This document shows, one piece after another, positions 17,436 through 24,752 of a DNA stretch of 39,271 nucleotides (the stretch's first letter is position 1; each line of letters opens with the position of its first letter). Source of the DNA: Thermodesulfobacteriota bacterium (GTDB taxonomy: Bacteria; Desulfobacterota; Desulfobulbia; Desulfobulbales; JBFMBH01); NCBI GenBank assembly GCA_040755095.1, contig JBFMBH010000009.1, forward strand, positions 19,032 to 58,302, given 5' to 3'. The notes below the pieces were generated by a model, which saw only the letters and a list, made by a program, of their open reading frames with translations, did not search any database and was not told the origin of the DNA. A program made the translations under genes and the position numbers.

Positions 17436-19589
17436 CTACCGGGGAGTCCGCTCGTTCAGGACCGCCGCCACCACCCGGCACAGCTCCCGGGGCAGATACG
17501 GCTTGGGAATCGCGGCCACGAAGCCGTGACGCCGGGGGTCCCGCATCACCGGATGGTCACTGAAGCCGGAAGAGACGATAATCAAGGTCTGAGGATCCAC
17601 GGCCAGGATCTTGCCCACCACGTCCTGGCCGCCCATGCCCCCGGGCACCGTGAGGTCAAGGACCACGCCAGCAAAAGGGCGGCCGGCCTGGCGTGCCGCC
17701 ACGAACAAGGCCAGGGCCGCCGCGCCGTCGGCCGCCGTCTCCACCTCGTAGCCCTCGCCGGCCAGCACGGCCTGGGCCACCTCCCGCACCCCGGCCTCGT
17801 CGTCCATGACCAGAATCCGCCCCCGGCCCGGGGCAGCAGGAGCAGCAGCCGGAGGGCGCACCGCCGGCTGCTCGCTGCTGGCCGGCAGAAAGAGGTGGAA
17901 GACGGCGCCCTGCCCCTCCTGGGAGTCGACGGTGATGAGGCCGCCATGGCTTTTCACCACGGTGTAGGAGATGGACAGCGCCAGGCCCATCCCCTTGACC
18001 TCGCTCCGGCTCTTGGTGGAGAAGTACGGATCAAAGACCCGGGGCAGGTCGCCGTTGCGGATGCCATGACCGCAGTCCTGGATCGACAGCTGCACATAGC
18101 GGCCGGGGGACAAGGACGGGTAGCTGCTCCCTTCGGCCACCAGCACGTTGGCCGCTACCACCAGCAGGCGGCCGCTTCCTCCCATGGCCTCCCGGGCATT
18201 GGCCACCAGCTCATGGATGACCTGGCTGATCTGCCCCTCGTCCACCTCCAGCGGCCACAGATCGGGCGCCAGCCGCAGATCGCAGCCCACGGCCGAGCCG
18301 CTGAGGGCAAAGAGGACACTGTCGGCGAACAGCTCCTGGGGCCGCACCCGGCGCCGGATCGGCGCCCCCCGCCGCGCGAAGGTCAAGAGCTGGGCCGTGA
18401 GGTGGGAGGCCCGCAACGCCGCCTCCTCGGCCGCGGCAAGGCGGGCGTGCAGCTTGGCCTGGTCCTGGCTCTGCAGTCGGGCCAGGGAGATGTTGCCCAG
18501 GATCGCGGTCAACAGGTTGTTGAAATCGTGGGCGATGCCGCCGGCGAGGACGCCGATGGCCTCCAGCCGCTGGGCCCGTCCCACCTCCAGTTCGGTCCTC
18601 TTGCGCTCGGTGATGTCGGTGACGATGCCGAGGACCGCTGCCTGCCCCTGGTAGCTGATCGGCTGGAGAGAGACCAGGCCGTTGCGGCTGGCCCCGTCCA
18701 GGGCCTGAAGCGGCCACTCGGCGGCCGGCATGGAACGGCCCTGGAGACAGGCCCTGACCGCCGCCTCCAGGGCGGGACCCGATTCCGCTGCCACCAGGGA
18801 GGCGATCGGAAAGTCGGGGACCACCAGCTCCGCCCGCTCCCGGCCGCACAGGCATTCCAGCTTGCGGTTGACCAGGAGCAGCCGGTCGCCGGCCAGGACG
18901 AAGACCCCGACCGCCATCTCCTCGGCCAGGGCCCGGAAGGTCGCCTCCGCTGCCCGGGCTTCGGTCTCCAGGCGGCGGCGCTCCGCCACCTCCTGCGCCA
19001 GCTGCTCGTTGGCAGCAGCCAACTCCCAGGTGCGCTCGTCCACAATCTCGCTCAGATGATGGCGATGCCTCTCCAGCTCGGCGTCGATCCCTTTCTGCGC
19101 GCTGATGTCCCGGATGATGGCGGCGTAATGGCTGATGGCGCCGCCAGCGTCCCGCAGAGCCACCGCCGTGATCAGAACCGGCAGCCGCCGGCCGTCTCTG
19201 GTCAGGCGCTGGCTTTCGTAGTCCCGGAAGAAGCCCTCCTGGTTGAGGCGCTCGAGACAATGGGTCAGTTCCGCGGCCGCAATCTCCTCCGGCATGGTGA
19301 CGGTGATCGGGCGGCCGATGATCTCCTCGGCCGAGTAGCCGAGCATGGCGGCGGCGCCTGGGCTCCAGGCCCGCACCAGGCCCTGGGGATCGATGACGCA
19401 GATGCCGTCCGGCAACAGCTCCAGCATGGCCACCAGGAGGGCCCGCTCCTCCTCCCGGGCCAGGGATGGGACAGGGGTGATCGGCGACGGGGGGACGAGG
19501 ATGGGATCGGCCACGGCAACCTCGGCAGCGGCATGAATCGATGCAGGGACAAGAAGCTCCCGCCGGCCGGCGAGGGTTCTTACCCCCAT
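17436..19589 (-). CDS. Soluble hybrid histidine kinase: PAS-PAS-HisKA-HATPase-REC
   Basis: A 717-residue cytoplasmic protein with no TM segment. Two PAS modules occupy about 50-165 and 215-325, with a coiled-coil linker between them. The HisKA box has His354 in GGIAHDFNNLL. The ATPase domain shows N-box Asn464, DCGHG at 505-509 and GMGLAL near 533-538. A C-terminal receiver domain follows a proline/alanine linker with Asp596/Asp597, phospho-acceptor Asp645 in VVLDLTVPGG, and Lys696. The HDFNN variety of HisKA is common in hybrid kinases of this lineage. No output domain is attached, so phosphotransfer to a separate partner is likely. The start at 19589 lacks a good ribosome-binding site; see the promoter and inverted repeat just upstream. 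It ends 17 bp from the convergent peptidase gene. Confidence 0.88.
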   Translation of the reverse strand: MGVRTLAGRRELLVPASIHAAAEVAVADPILVPPSPITPVPSLAREEERALLVAMLELLPDGICVIDPQGLVRAWSPGAAAMLGYSAEEIIGRPITVTMPEEIAAAELTHCLERLNQEGFFRDYESQRLTRDGRRLPVLITAVALRDAGGAISHYAAIIRDISAQKGIDAELERHRHHLSEIVDERTWELAAANEQLAQEVAERRRLETEARAAEATFRALAEEMAVGVFVLAGDRLLLVNRKLECLCGRERAELVVPDFPIASLVAAESGPALEAAVRACLQGRSMPAAEWPLQALDGASRNGLVSLQPISYQGQAAVLGIVTDITERKRTELEVGRAQRLEAIGVLAGGIAHDFNNLLTAILGNISLARLQSQDQAKLHARLAAAEEAALRASHLTAQLLTFARRGAPIRRRVRPQELFADSVLFALSGSAVGCDLRLAPDLWPLEVDEGQISQVIHELVANAREAMGGSGRLLVVAANVLVAEGSSYPSLSPGRYVQLSIQDCGHGIRNGDLPRVFDPYFSTKSRSEVKGMGLALSISYTVVKSHGGLITVDSQEGQGAVFHLFLPASSEQPAVRPPAAAPAAPGRGRILVMDDEAGVREVAQAVLAGEGYEVETAADGAAALALFVAARQAGRPFAGVVLDLTVPGGMGGQDVVGKILAVDPQTLIIVSSGFSDHPVMRDPRRHGFVAAIPKPYLPRELCRVVAAVLNERTPR

Positions 19590-19593
19590 AAAA

Positions 19594-19624
19594 AGGTTAG
19601 TCCGGACCGGACTGCCAATGTCAA
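19594..19624 (-). promoter_or_regulatory. Candidate promoter of the hybrid kinase
   Basis: On the minus strand TTGACA (19624-19619) is followed after 19 bp by TAACCT (19599-19594). The predicted transcription start falls almost on the ATG at 19589, so the message could be leaderless, which fits the missing ribosome-binding site. Confidence 0.38.
19599..19613. promoter_or_regulatory. Perfect 15-bp inverted repeat, likely operator
   Basis: AGTCCGG-A-CCGGACT is a perfect dyad with 7-bp arms. It sits between the proposed -35 and -10 hexamers of the hybrid kinase gene, the classic place for a repressor to block RNA polymerase. The regulator is unknown. Confidence 0.5.
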
Positions 19625-19654
19625 CAGGAAAGATAACGGGAGGTATGCCACCGG

Positions 19655-20266
19655 TCAGGGCGCCGGGACCGCCGGACGCGGCTGGTCCAACAGCTCGACC
19701 AGCCGCGCCAGGAGGACCTCGCGCCCCTGACCGCTCCGGGCCGAGAAGAGGATCCGGTCCTGGGGGGTGACGGCAAAGGCGGTGTCCAGCCGTTGGGCTT
19801 GAGCCTGCCGCCGGCTGCCGCTCACCTGATCGGCCTTGGTGTAGACGAGCAGGAAGGAGCGGCCGATGCTGCGCAGCCAGGCCACCAGATCAAGGTCCAA
19901 AGGGCTGGGGGGGTGGCGCCGCAGGTCCACCAGGAGGACCACGGCGACAAGATTGTCCCGGCCGGCCAGATAGGCTTCCACCAGCTTCCGCCAGCGCTGG
20001 CGGCTGGCCTGGTCGACCTGGGCATAACCGTATCCGGGCAGATCGACGAAACCGCATACACCCGGCGCCACAAAGAAGTTGAGCGCCCGGGTGGTGCCGG
20101 GTCGGCTGCCAGCGATCACCAGACCCCGGCGGCCGAACAGCCGGTTCAAGAGGGAGGATTTGCCGACATTGGAGCGGCCAGCGAAGGCCAGCTCGGGGAG
20201 ATCGGCAGGCGGCAGCTGGTCCAGGTGGTGGACCGAGGTCAGGAAAGAGACCTGGGCAAGCTGCAT
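19655..20266 (-). CDS. engB: Ribosome biogenesis GTPase EngB/YsxC
   Basis: A 203-residue TRAFAC GTPase, normal length for EngB/YihA/YsxC, which assists assembly of the large ribosomal subunit. G1 is GRSNVGKSS at 30-38, the switch I threonines lie in PGTTRALNFF near 58-59, G3 is DLPGYGYA from Asp75, and G4 is TKAD at 143-146. The FVDLPGYGYA version of G3 is specific to EngB. I chose the ATG at 20266; a TTG at 20281 gives five more residues. It lies 21 bp after hisG on the same strand and is probably transcribed with the his genes, a pairing with no obvious functional logic. Confidence 0.95.
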   Translation of the reverse strand: MQLAQVSFLTSVHHLDQLPPADLPELAFAGRSNVGKSSLLNRLFGRRGLVIAGSRPGTTRALNFFVAPGVCGFVDLPGYGYAQVDQASRQRWRKLVEAYLAGRDNLVAVVLLVDLRRHPPSPLDLDLVAWLRSIGRSFLLVYTKADQVSGSRRQAQAQRLDTAFAVTPQDRILFSARSGQGREVLLARLVELLDQPRPAVPAP

Positions 20267-20287
20267 GCGGCCGTCCGCCAAGCCTGC

Positions 20288-21160
20288 TCAGATGACCTTG
20301 TTGAGGCTGTACTCGATGATGCCCTCGGCGCCGTGCTTCATGAGGCGAGGGATGAGGTCCCGGACCTCGTGCTCCGAGATCACCGATTCCACCGACACCC
20401 AGGTGGACTGGTAGAGATGGGCCACGGTAGGGGCGTTGAGGCTGGGCAGGAGGGCGATTACATCGGGCAGCCTCTCCTGGGGCACGTTCATCTTGAGGCC
20501 CACCATGCGGTCGGCCTGCAGCGCCCCCTGCATCAGGAGGGCGATGTTCCCGATCTTTTCCTGCTTCCAGGGATCGGCCCAGGCCCCCGGGTTGGCGATG
20601 AGCTGGGTGTTGGAGGTCATGAGCTCGTGGATGATGGAGAGCCCATGGGCGCGGATCGTGCTCTCGGTCTCGGTGACCTCGACAATGGCATCGGCGAGGC
20701 CGGAGACGACCTTCGCCTCGGTCGCCCCCCAGGAGAACTCGATCTCCACCGGGATGCCACGCTCCGCGAAGTACTTGCGGGTGAAGCTGACCAGCTCGGT
20801 CGCGATCTTCTTGCCCGCCAGATCCTCCAGCCGCTGGATGGGGGAGCCGGCCGGCACCGCCAGCACCCAGCGGGTGGGACGGCGGCTGACCTTGGAATAG
20901 ATGAGATCGGCCACCACCACCACGTCCGACTCGTTCTCCAGCACCCAATCCTTGCCGGTGATGCCCACGTCCAGGGTGCCGTTGGCCACGTACCGGGACA
21001 TCTCCTGGGCGCGGCAGATGGAGCAGGCCAGCTCCGGATCATCGATCTCCGGGAAATAGCTGCGGCGGGAGAGCTTGATCCGCCAGCCCGACTTCTCGAG
21101 CAGCTCGATGGTGGCCTGCTCCAGGCTGCCTTTGGGGATGCCGATGCGCACCACGCTCAT
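20288..21160 (-). CDS. hisG: ATP phosphoribosyltransferase, long form
   Basis: A 290-residue enzyme catalysing the first step of histidine synthesis, ATP plus PRPP to phosphoribosyl-ATP. The start [15 protein letters not shown] matches the family's IPKGRL opening. The body has GITGKDWV, the [13 protein letters not shown]-like strand and [15 protein letters not shown] near the PRPP site. The last 75 residues form the HisG_C domain ([23 protein letters not shown]), the histidine-binding regulatory domain of the long form, so no HisZ partner is needed and feedback inhibition is expected. Its ATG (21160) overlaps the stop of hisI in an ATGA arrangement. A long upstream extension of the frame is hisI read in another frame. 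Confidence 0.95.
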   Translation of the reverse strand: MSVVRIGIPKGSLEQATIELLEKSGWRIKLSRRSYFPEIDDPELACSICRAQEMSRYVANGTLDVGITGKDWVLENESDVVVVADLIYSKVSRRPTRWVLAVPAGSPIQRLEDLAGKKIATELVSFTRKYFAERGIPVEIEFSWGATEAKVVSGLADAIVEVTETESTIRAHGLSIIHELMTSNTQLIANPGAWADPWKQEKIGNIALLMQGALQADRMVGLKMNVPQERLPDVIALLPSLNAPTVAHLYQSTWVSVESVISEHEVRDLIPRLMKHGAEGIIEYSLNKVI

Positions 21161-21687
21161 GTCTTGTACACCTCCGCTGGGTCGAAGGCGCGGGGCATGA
21201 TCTCCGTGAGCCCGCCGGCCTCGACCCGTCGAAAAAAGCAGCTGCGGAACCCCTTGTGACAGGCGGCCGGCCCCAGCTGCTCCACCTTGTAGATCACCGT
21301 ATCCTCGTCGCAATCCACCAGGATCTCTTTGACCAGCTGCACATGGCCCGAAAGCTCGCCCTTGAGCCAGAGCTTGCCGCGGGAGCGGCTCCAGTAATGG
21401 GCCTTGCCAGTGGCCAGGGTGGCGGCCCAGGCCTCCTGGTTGATGTAGGCGGTCATCAGCACCTCGCCGCTCTGCCAGTCCTGGGCAATGGCGGGCAAGA
21501 GGCCGTTTCCCTTGTCGAAGCGCAGGCTCACCATAGGCGTATCACCGGCCGCGGGGGGGATCTTCCTCTCCCGCTCCAGGAAGTGGATCATGCAGGCGGT
21601 GCGGGAGCGGCAGTATTCGCCCGGGTGCCGGCACCGGGCCTCGGCGGCCGGCATGGCTTCCCGGTATTTCTCGCACCAGACGTCCAT
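21157..21687 (-). CDS. hisI: Phosphoribosyl-AMP cyclohydrolase with Cys-rich N-terminal extension
   Basis: A 176-residue protein. Residues about 50-176 are HisI, which opens the adenine ring of phosphoribosyl-AMP: [16 protein letters not shown] at the start, [15 protein letters not shown], metal-binding D125-C-D-E-D129, and zinc-binding C143-H...SC150FF. The HisE pyrophosphohydrolase part is absent. Ahead of it lie about 45 residues not found in standard HisI, with Cys5, Cys19, Cys26 and Cys32 in a CEKY...[20 protein letters not shown] pattern that looks like a small metal-binding module. The ATG at 21687 includes this extension; a start near residue 52 would remove it, but the extension reads as real protein. 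First gene of hisI-hisG-engB. Confidence 0.92.
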   Translation of the reverse strand: MDVWCEKYREAMPAAEARCRHPGEYCRSRTACMIHFLERERKIPPAAGDTPMVSLRFDKGNGLLPAIAQDWQSGEVLMTAYINQEAWAATLATGKAHYWSRSRGKLWLKGELSGHVQLVKEILVDCDEDTVIYKVEQLGPAACHKGFRSCFFRRVEAGGLTEIMPRAFDPAEVYKT

Positions 21688-21711
21688 ACCCGCCCCCCCG
21701 ATCGGAGCGCA

Positions 21712-21740
21712 AGTGTGACCGGCCGGGCGCCCGTTGTCAA
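21712..21740 (-). promoter_or_regulatory. Candidate promoter of hisI-hisG-engB
   Basis: On the minus strand TTGACA (21740-21735) is followed after 17 bp by CACACT (21717-21712). The -35 is perfect and the -10 weak. Transcription would start about 18 bp before the hisI ATG. Confidence 0.35.
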
Positions 21741-21804
21741 GGTCTTCCCGGCCCCGGCCAGGACGGCCCGGCGCCGGTATGGCCTCCTTGTGCCCGGCCC
21801 GCCC

Positions 21805-21830
21805 CCAGGGGGCACCACCGTGCCCCCTGG
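21805..21830. terminator. Perfect 11-bp hairpin after the SLOG-like gene
   Basis: CCAGGGGGCAC and GTGCCCCCTGG pair perfectly around a four-base loop, 22 bp beyond the SLOG-like gene and before hisI. No U-tract follows in the minus direction, so it may terminate inefficiently or protect the 3' end. Confidence 0.45.
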
Positions 21831-21851
21831 ACGATGCCGCTGCCGCCCAGC

Positions 21852-22406
21852 TCAGGCCGGCCCGAAGGCGTCGGCAAACAGCTGCTCGATGGCCAGCGCC
21901 CCCTCGGCGGTCAGGTTGCGGGTGCCAGAGCCGACGAAGGTTTCGTAGCTCAGCTTGGCCGGCCCCTTCTCCCAGGCGGAGCCGTTCCAGAGGAACCAGT
22001 CCTTGACCTCCTGGTCAAAAACCGCCAGCGGCCGGTTGAAGAACTTGGCCAGCTCCACGGCCCAGCCGGTGCCGCCCTTGACCGTGTTGTCGGGGAGGAT
22101 CTTGCCCACCACGAACACCTGATGGCCGTTGTTGACCATATGGAAGATGGTCTGCAGGACCTTGCGGATCGTCCGCCCTTCATAATAGGTGCGGCGCATG
22201 AGGCGGGAGACGATCTCCATGCTGATATCACCCCGCAGAAGCTCATCCTCGGACAGGACCACCGTGTTCCGGTCCCGCTCCATGACATGACCGGCAAAGG
22301 AGAAGTTGACCTCCCGGACTCCCCACTTCTCGGCCGCGGCACCAAAGGCGCTCTCCGCCCCCCGATGGCCACCGCTGAACAGCGTGCAGTTCTCGTGCAA
22401 CAGCAT
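21852..22406 (-). CDS. SLOG-like Rossmann-fold protein of unknown function
   Basis: A 184-residue protein. [10 protein letters not shown] near residue 10 and [25 protein letters not shown] at about 108-132 resemble the nucleotide-binding loops of the SLOG (Smf/DprA-LOG-YpsA) superfamily, whose members bind or sense nucleotide-derived ligands. I cannot place it in a named family. HQVFVVGKI at about 95-103 would be the central strand. A very strong ribosome-binding site (22414-22422) fixes the ATG at 22406; the in-frame ATG seven codons upstream (22427) would use the Shine-Dalgarno as its codons. It follows the EIIA gene by 81 bp on the same strand and may be part of that unit, though the gap contains short inverted repeats. 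Confidence 0.5.
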   Translation of the reverse strand: MLLHENCTLFSGGHRGAESAFGAAAEKWGVREVNFSFAGHVMERDRNTVVLSEDELLRGDISMEIVSRLMRRTYYEGRTIRKVLQTIFHMVNNGHQVFVVGKILPDNTVKGGTGWAVELAKFFNRPLAVFDQEVKDWFLWNGSAWEKGPAKLSYETFVGSGTRNLTAEGALAIEQLFADAFGPA

Positions 22407-22413
22407 ACGAATG

Positions 22414-22422
22414 CTCCTCCTT
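22414..22422 (-). promoter_or_regulatory. Strong ribosome-binding site of the SLOG-like gene
   Basis: AAGGAGGAG on the minus strand lies 7 nt before the ATG at 22406 and decides that start over the one at 22427. Confidence 0.7.
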
Positions 22423-22487
22423 GGCATGATCGGTTCTTCTGGGGTCACCCCTGCCCATGACGGGCAAGGCCAACAACGGACAAACGG

Positions 22488-22940
22488 TCAGCCCTGCCGG
22501 GGCTGGACAAAGAGATCGATGGCCCTGCGGCTGCGCTCAGTCAGGGCGGCCGCCGCCTCGGCCACCGGCAGGGTCATGAGGCTGGGCAGCTTCAGGAGCA
22601 TCGGCAGATTCACGCCAGCCACCAGGGCTGCCTGGCGGCCGGCGGTCAGCTGGCGTGCCACGGTGAAGGCCGTGCCCCCCAGGATGTCGGTCAGGACCAG
22701 GATTCCCGGACCCTGGTCCACGGCATGCACCGCCGTGGCCACCTCGGCCTCGATCCCCTGGCGCCGCTCCTGCCAAGGCTTCTCCCCTTCCCTGGCCCCC
22801 CCGTCCAGAAAGGGGATGGTCACCACCCGCACCTGCCGGAGGCGGCCGGCCAGGATGTGATCCGCCACCGCCACCAGGGCCTGCCCCACCACGCCATGGG
22901 TGATCACCACCACGCCCAGGCAGGGCTGTGGCTCAGCCAT
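22488..22940 (-). CDS. Mannose-family PTS EIIA domain protein, stand-alone
   Basis: A 150-residue protein of the PTS EIIA-Man fold. The phosphorylatable His15 lies in GVVVITHG, and VLTDILGGTAFTVARQL matches the family's LTDLFGGTPFN strand-loop. EIIA-Man domains take phosphate from HPr and pass it to EIIB, or serve in regulation. No EIIB, EIIC, EIID, HPr or EI gene is seen in this window, so a regulatory role is likely. Its start overlaps the end of the PEP-carboxykinase-like gene by 8 bp (22933-22940), implying coupled translation. A longer upstream frame exists but is the neighbour read out of frame. Confidence 0.88.
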   Translation of the reverse strand: MAEPQPCLGVVVITHGVVGQALVAVADHILAGRLRQVRVVTIPFLDGGAREGEKPWQERRQGIEAEVATAVHAVDQGPGILVLTDILGGTAFTVARQLTAGRQAALVAGVNLPMLLKLPSLMTLPVAEAAAALTERSRRAIDLFVQPRQG

Positions 22941-24666
22941 GGCCGTCACGGCGGGCCAGGCCCAGCCGGTCGAGATCGGCGGCGGTCCAGGAGAAATCGC
23001 CCGCCACCGGATCCCGCAGCAGGAACTCGTCCAGGGCAATGCGCACCGTCACCATGGGGTCGACGAAATCGGCATGGAGCAGATGCTGGCCCCGCACCTC
23101 GCTCAAAAAATCGATCCTGGTCTGCATGCGGCTGACGAAGCGGGCCACGTAGCCGGCATCGTCGAGGCTCGGCCGGAAGGAGCGGTCGTACCGGCTGCCC
23201 AGGCCGCCCCTTTTCACCAGGCTCATCATCCCGCCCGGGATGATCCGCCAGGGGCTCAGCTCCAGCTTGCCCTCGGCCAGGGCCGGCAGGATGCTGTCGC
23301 GGCTCAGCTCCAGGGGGATATCCTCGCCCATGAAGTCACCGGTGTTGAGGATGACGGTCATGGGCCGGAAGAGCTCCAGGAAGAGCTGGAACATCCGGCA
23401 TTCGGTGTTGAGCCGCCAGGAGCGGAAGGGCTGGGCAAAGGGCTCGATGACCAGCTTGTACTGATCCTCCACCCGCCTGAGGGATTCGGCCAGGGTCCTT
23501 CTGGTCATCAGGCTGGCGCCGAAGGAGACGAAGAGGGCCGGATCGTCGATCCGGGTGATGGGGGGCAGGGTATCGTCCTTCATCACCAGGCTGACGATGT
23601 CCACCCGGTCGTAGCCGGCCACGGCGTTGGCGGGCCGCTCCTGGATCACCCGGCCGTTGGCCACCAGCCGGTCGCCAGGCAGCACATCCAGGCCCTGGGG
23701 GGTCTCCACCACCCCCATGTTGTAGAAGATGAGTCCCCGCTGGGTGGTCTCGTCACCCATGACGTCGCCGTCGGTCTTGTTGAAGAAGGTCGGCTCCAGG
23801 ACGATCACCTTGCCGGTGACGGTGCTGACCACGAAGGCGTCATCGTGGGCAATGGTCCTGGCCCGCCGGGACAGGGACGACTTGCCGCTCCCGGACAGGG
23901 CGATGATGATGAGCGTCTTGTCGCCGATCTCGAAGATCGAGCCATGGATGGGCAGAAAGCGGCGGATCTCGGTGCCGGCCAGCCGCTCGGCGATGGCGGT
24001 GTGCCAGATCAAGGTCAGAAAGCCCTTCTTGATCTCCCCGAAGTACGCCAGCCCCAGAACGAAGATGGCGCGGCTGTCCTTGTCGATGATCACCAGACCC
24101 CGGTCATGGTCCGGATGCCGCCAGTCGGGATCGTAGACCATGAGGATGTCCGGGACCGCCAGAGGCCGACTGTTGCGGTAGAAGGTCCAGTGGGCCTCGC
24201 CGACGAAGGCCTGAAAGTTGAGGAGAAAGGAGAGAGCGGCGACCGGATAGCGCCGGTTGGCCACCAGCTGCAGGCCAACTGCCAGCTCCGGATCCAGCCC
24301 AGCATAGGCGCGGCTGACCAGACTGCCCTCCACCTGCAGGCGCAAGGCGGCTCCCCGGGCCAGACTGGCCAGCTGCTTTCTGCCCTCGGCATCCGCCTCA
24401 TGCCAGAAGCGGCGGGCCTGGGCGTTGCGGCCCACCGGATTGGCATGGTTCCAGACCAGCTGCCGGGTGCCCTGGGCCAGGCCGAACTTCAGGGGATCGC
24501 GGATCAGACGCCCCAGGACCAGGACATTGTCCTGCCCCAGGGAGAGGTCATAAAGGGTCTGGGGGTCGTCCACCTGGACCGCATTGCCGGCCAAGGCCAG
24601 ACGGGCGGCCAGACGCAAGGGGCTGGCAAAGTCGAGGCCTTCGTCAGCCAGGGCGATGGTGGCCAT
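22933..24666 (-). CDS. Divergent ATP-type phosphoenolpyruvate carboxykinase-like protein
   Basis: A 577-residue protein related to ATP-dependent PEP carboxykinase. YFGEIKKG at about 208-215 matches the metal/substrate lysine motif, His241 in PIHGSIFEIGDK the metal-ligand histidine, LSGSGKSSLS at 257-266 the P-loop, HDD276AF the kinase-2 motif, and LPPITRI and LNTGDFMGEDI later family blocks. The N-terminal substrate motif GRSPKDK is not conserved; the nearest match is GRNAQARR from Gly79. It may be a PEPCK with altered substrate, or a PEPCK-fold kinase. A strong AAGGAGGTG fixes the ATG at 24666. It overlaps the PTS EIIA gene, which links it to PEP-dependent phosphate transfer rather than only gluconeogenesis. 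Confidence 0.72.
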   Translation of the reverse strand: MATIALADEGLDFASPLRLAARLALAGNAVQVDDPQTLYDLSLGQDNVLVLGRLIRDPLKFGLAQGTRQLVWNHANPVGRNAQARRFWHEADAEGRKQLASLARGAALRLQVEGSLVSRAYAGLDPELAVGLQLVANRRYPVAALSFLLNFQAFVGEAHWTFYRNSRPLAVPDILMVYDPDWRHPDHDRGLVIIDKDSRAIFVLGLAYFGEIKKGFLTLIWHTAIAERLAGTEIRRFLPIHGSIFEIGDKTLIIIALSGSGKSSLSRRARTIAHDDAFVVSTVTGKVIVLEPTFFNKTDGDVMGDETTQRGLIFYNMGVVETPQGLDVLPGDRLVANGRVIQERPANAVAGYDRVDIVSLVMKDDTLPPITRIDDPALFVSFGASLMTRRTLAESLRRVEDQYKLVIEPFAQPFRSWRLNTECRMFQLFLELFRPMTVILNTGDFMGEDIPLELSRDSILPALAEGKLELSPWRIIPGGMMSLVKRGGLGSRYDRSFRPSLDDAGYVARFVSRMQTRIDFLSEVRGQHLLHADFVDPMVTVRIALDEFLLRDPVAGDFSWTAADLDRLGLARRDGHG

Positions 24667-24669
24667 GGG

Positions 24670-24678
24670 CACCTCCTT
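24670..24678 (-). promoter_or_regulatory. Strong ribosome-binding site of the PEPCK-like gene
   Basis: AAGGAGGTG on the minus strand, immediately before the ATG at 24666, selects this start over the in-frame upstream one at 24723. Confidence 0.65.
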
Positions 24679-24752
24679 GGGTGGTAGGGGACAGCCCGTG
24701 GCTCCCCTGCGGCGGCTGGACATTCACCAGGCCCGCTGCTAAAGTGGCCGCC

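Noticed and set aside
17526-19730. Plus-strand frame opposite the hybrid kinase
   Set aside because: Antisense of well-defined HisKA, HATPase and REC domains; no domain of its own.
21805-21830. Hairpin as a complete rho-independent terminator
   Set aside because: The stem is perfect, but there is no U-tract in either direction; it is kept only as a possible terminator-like structure.
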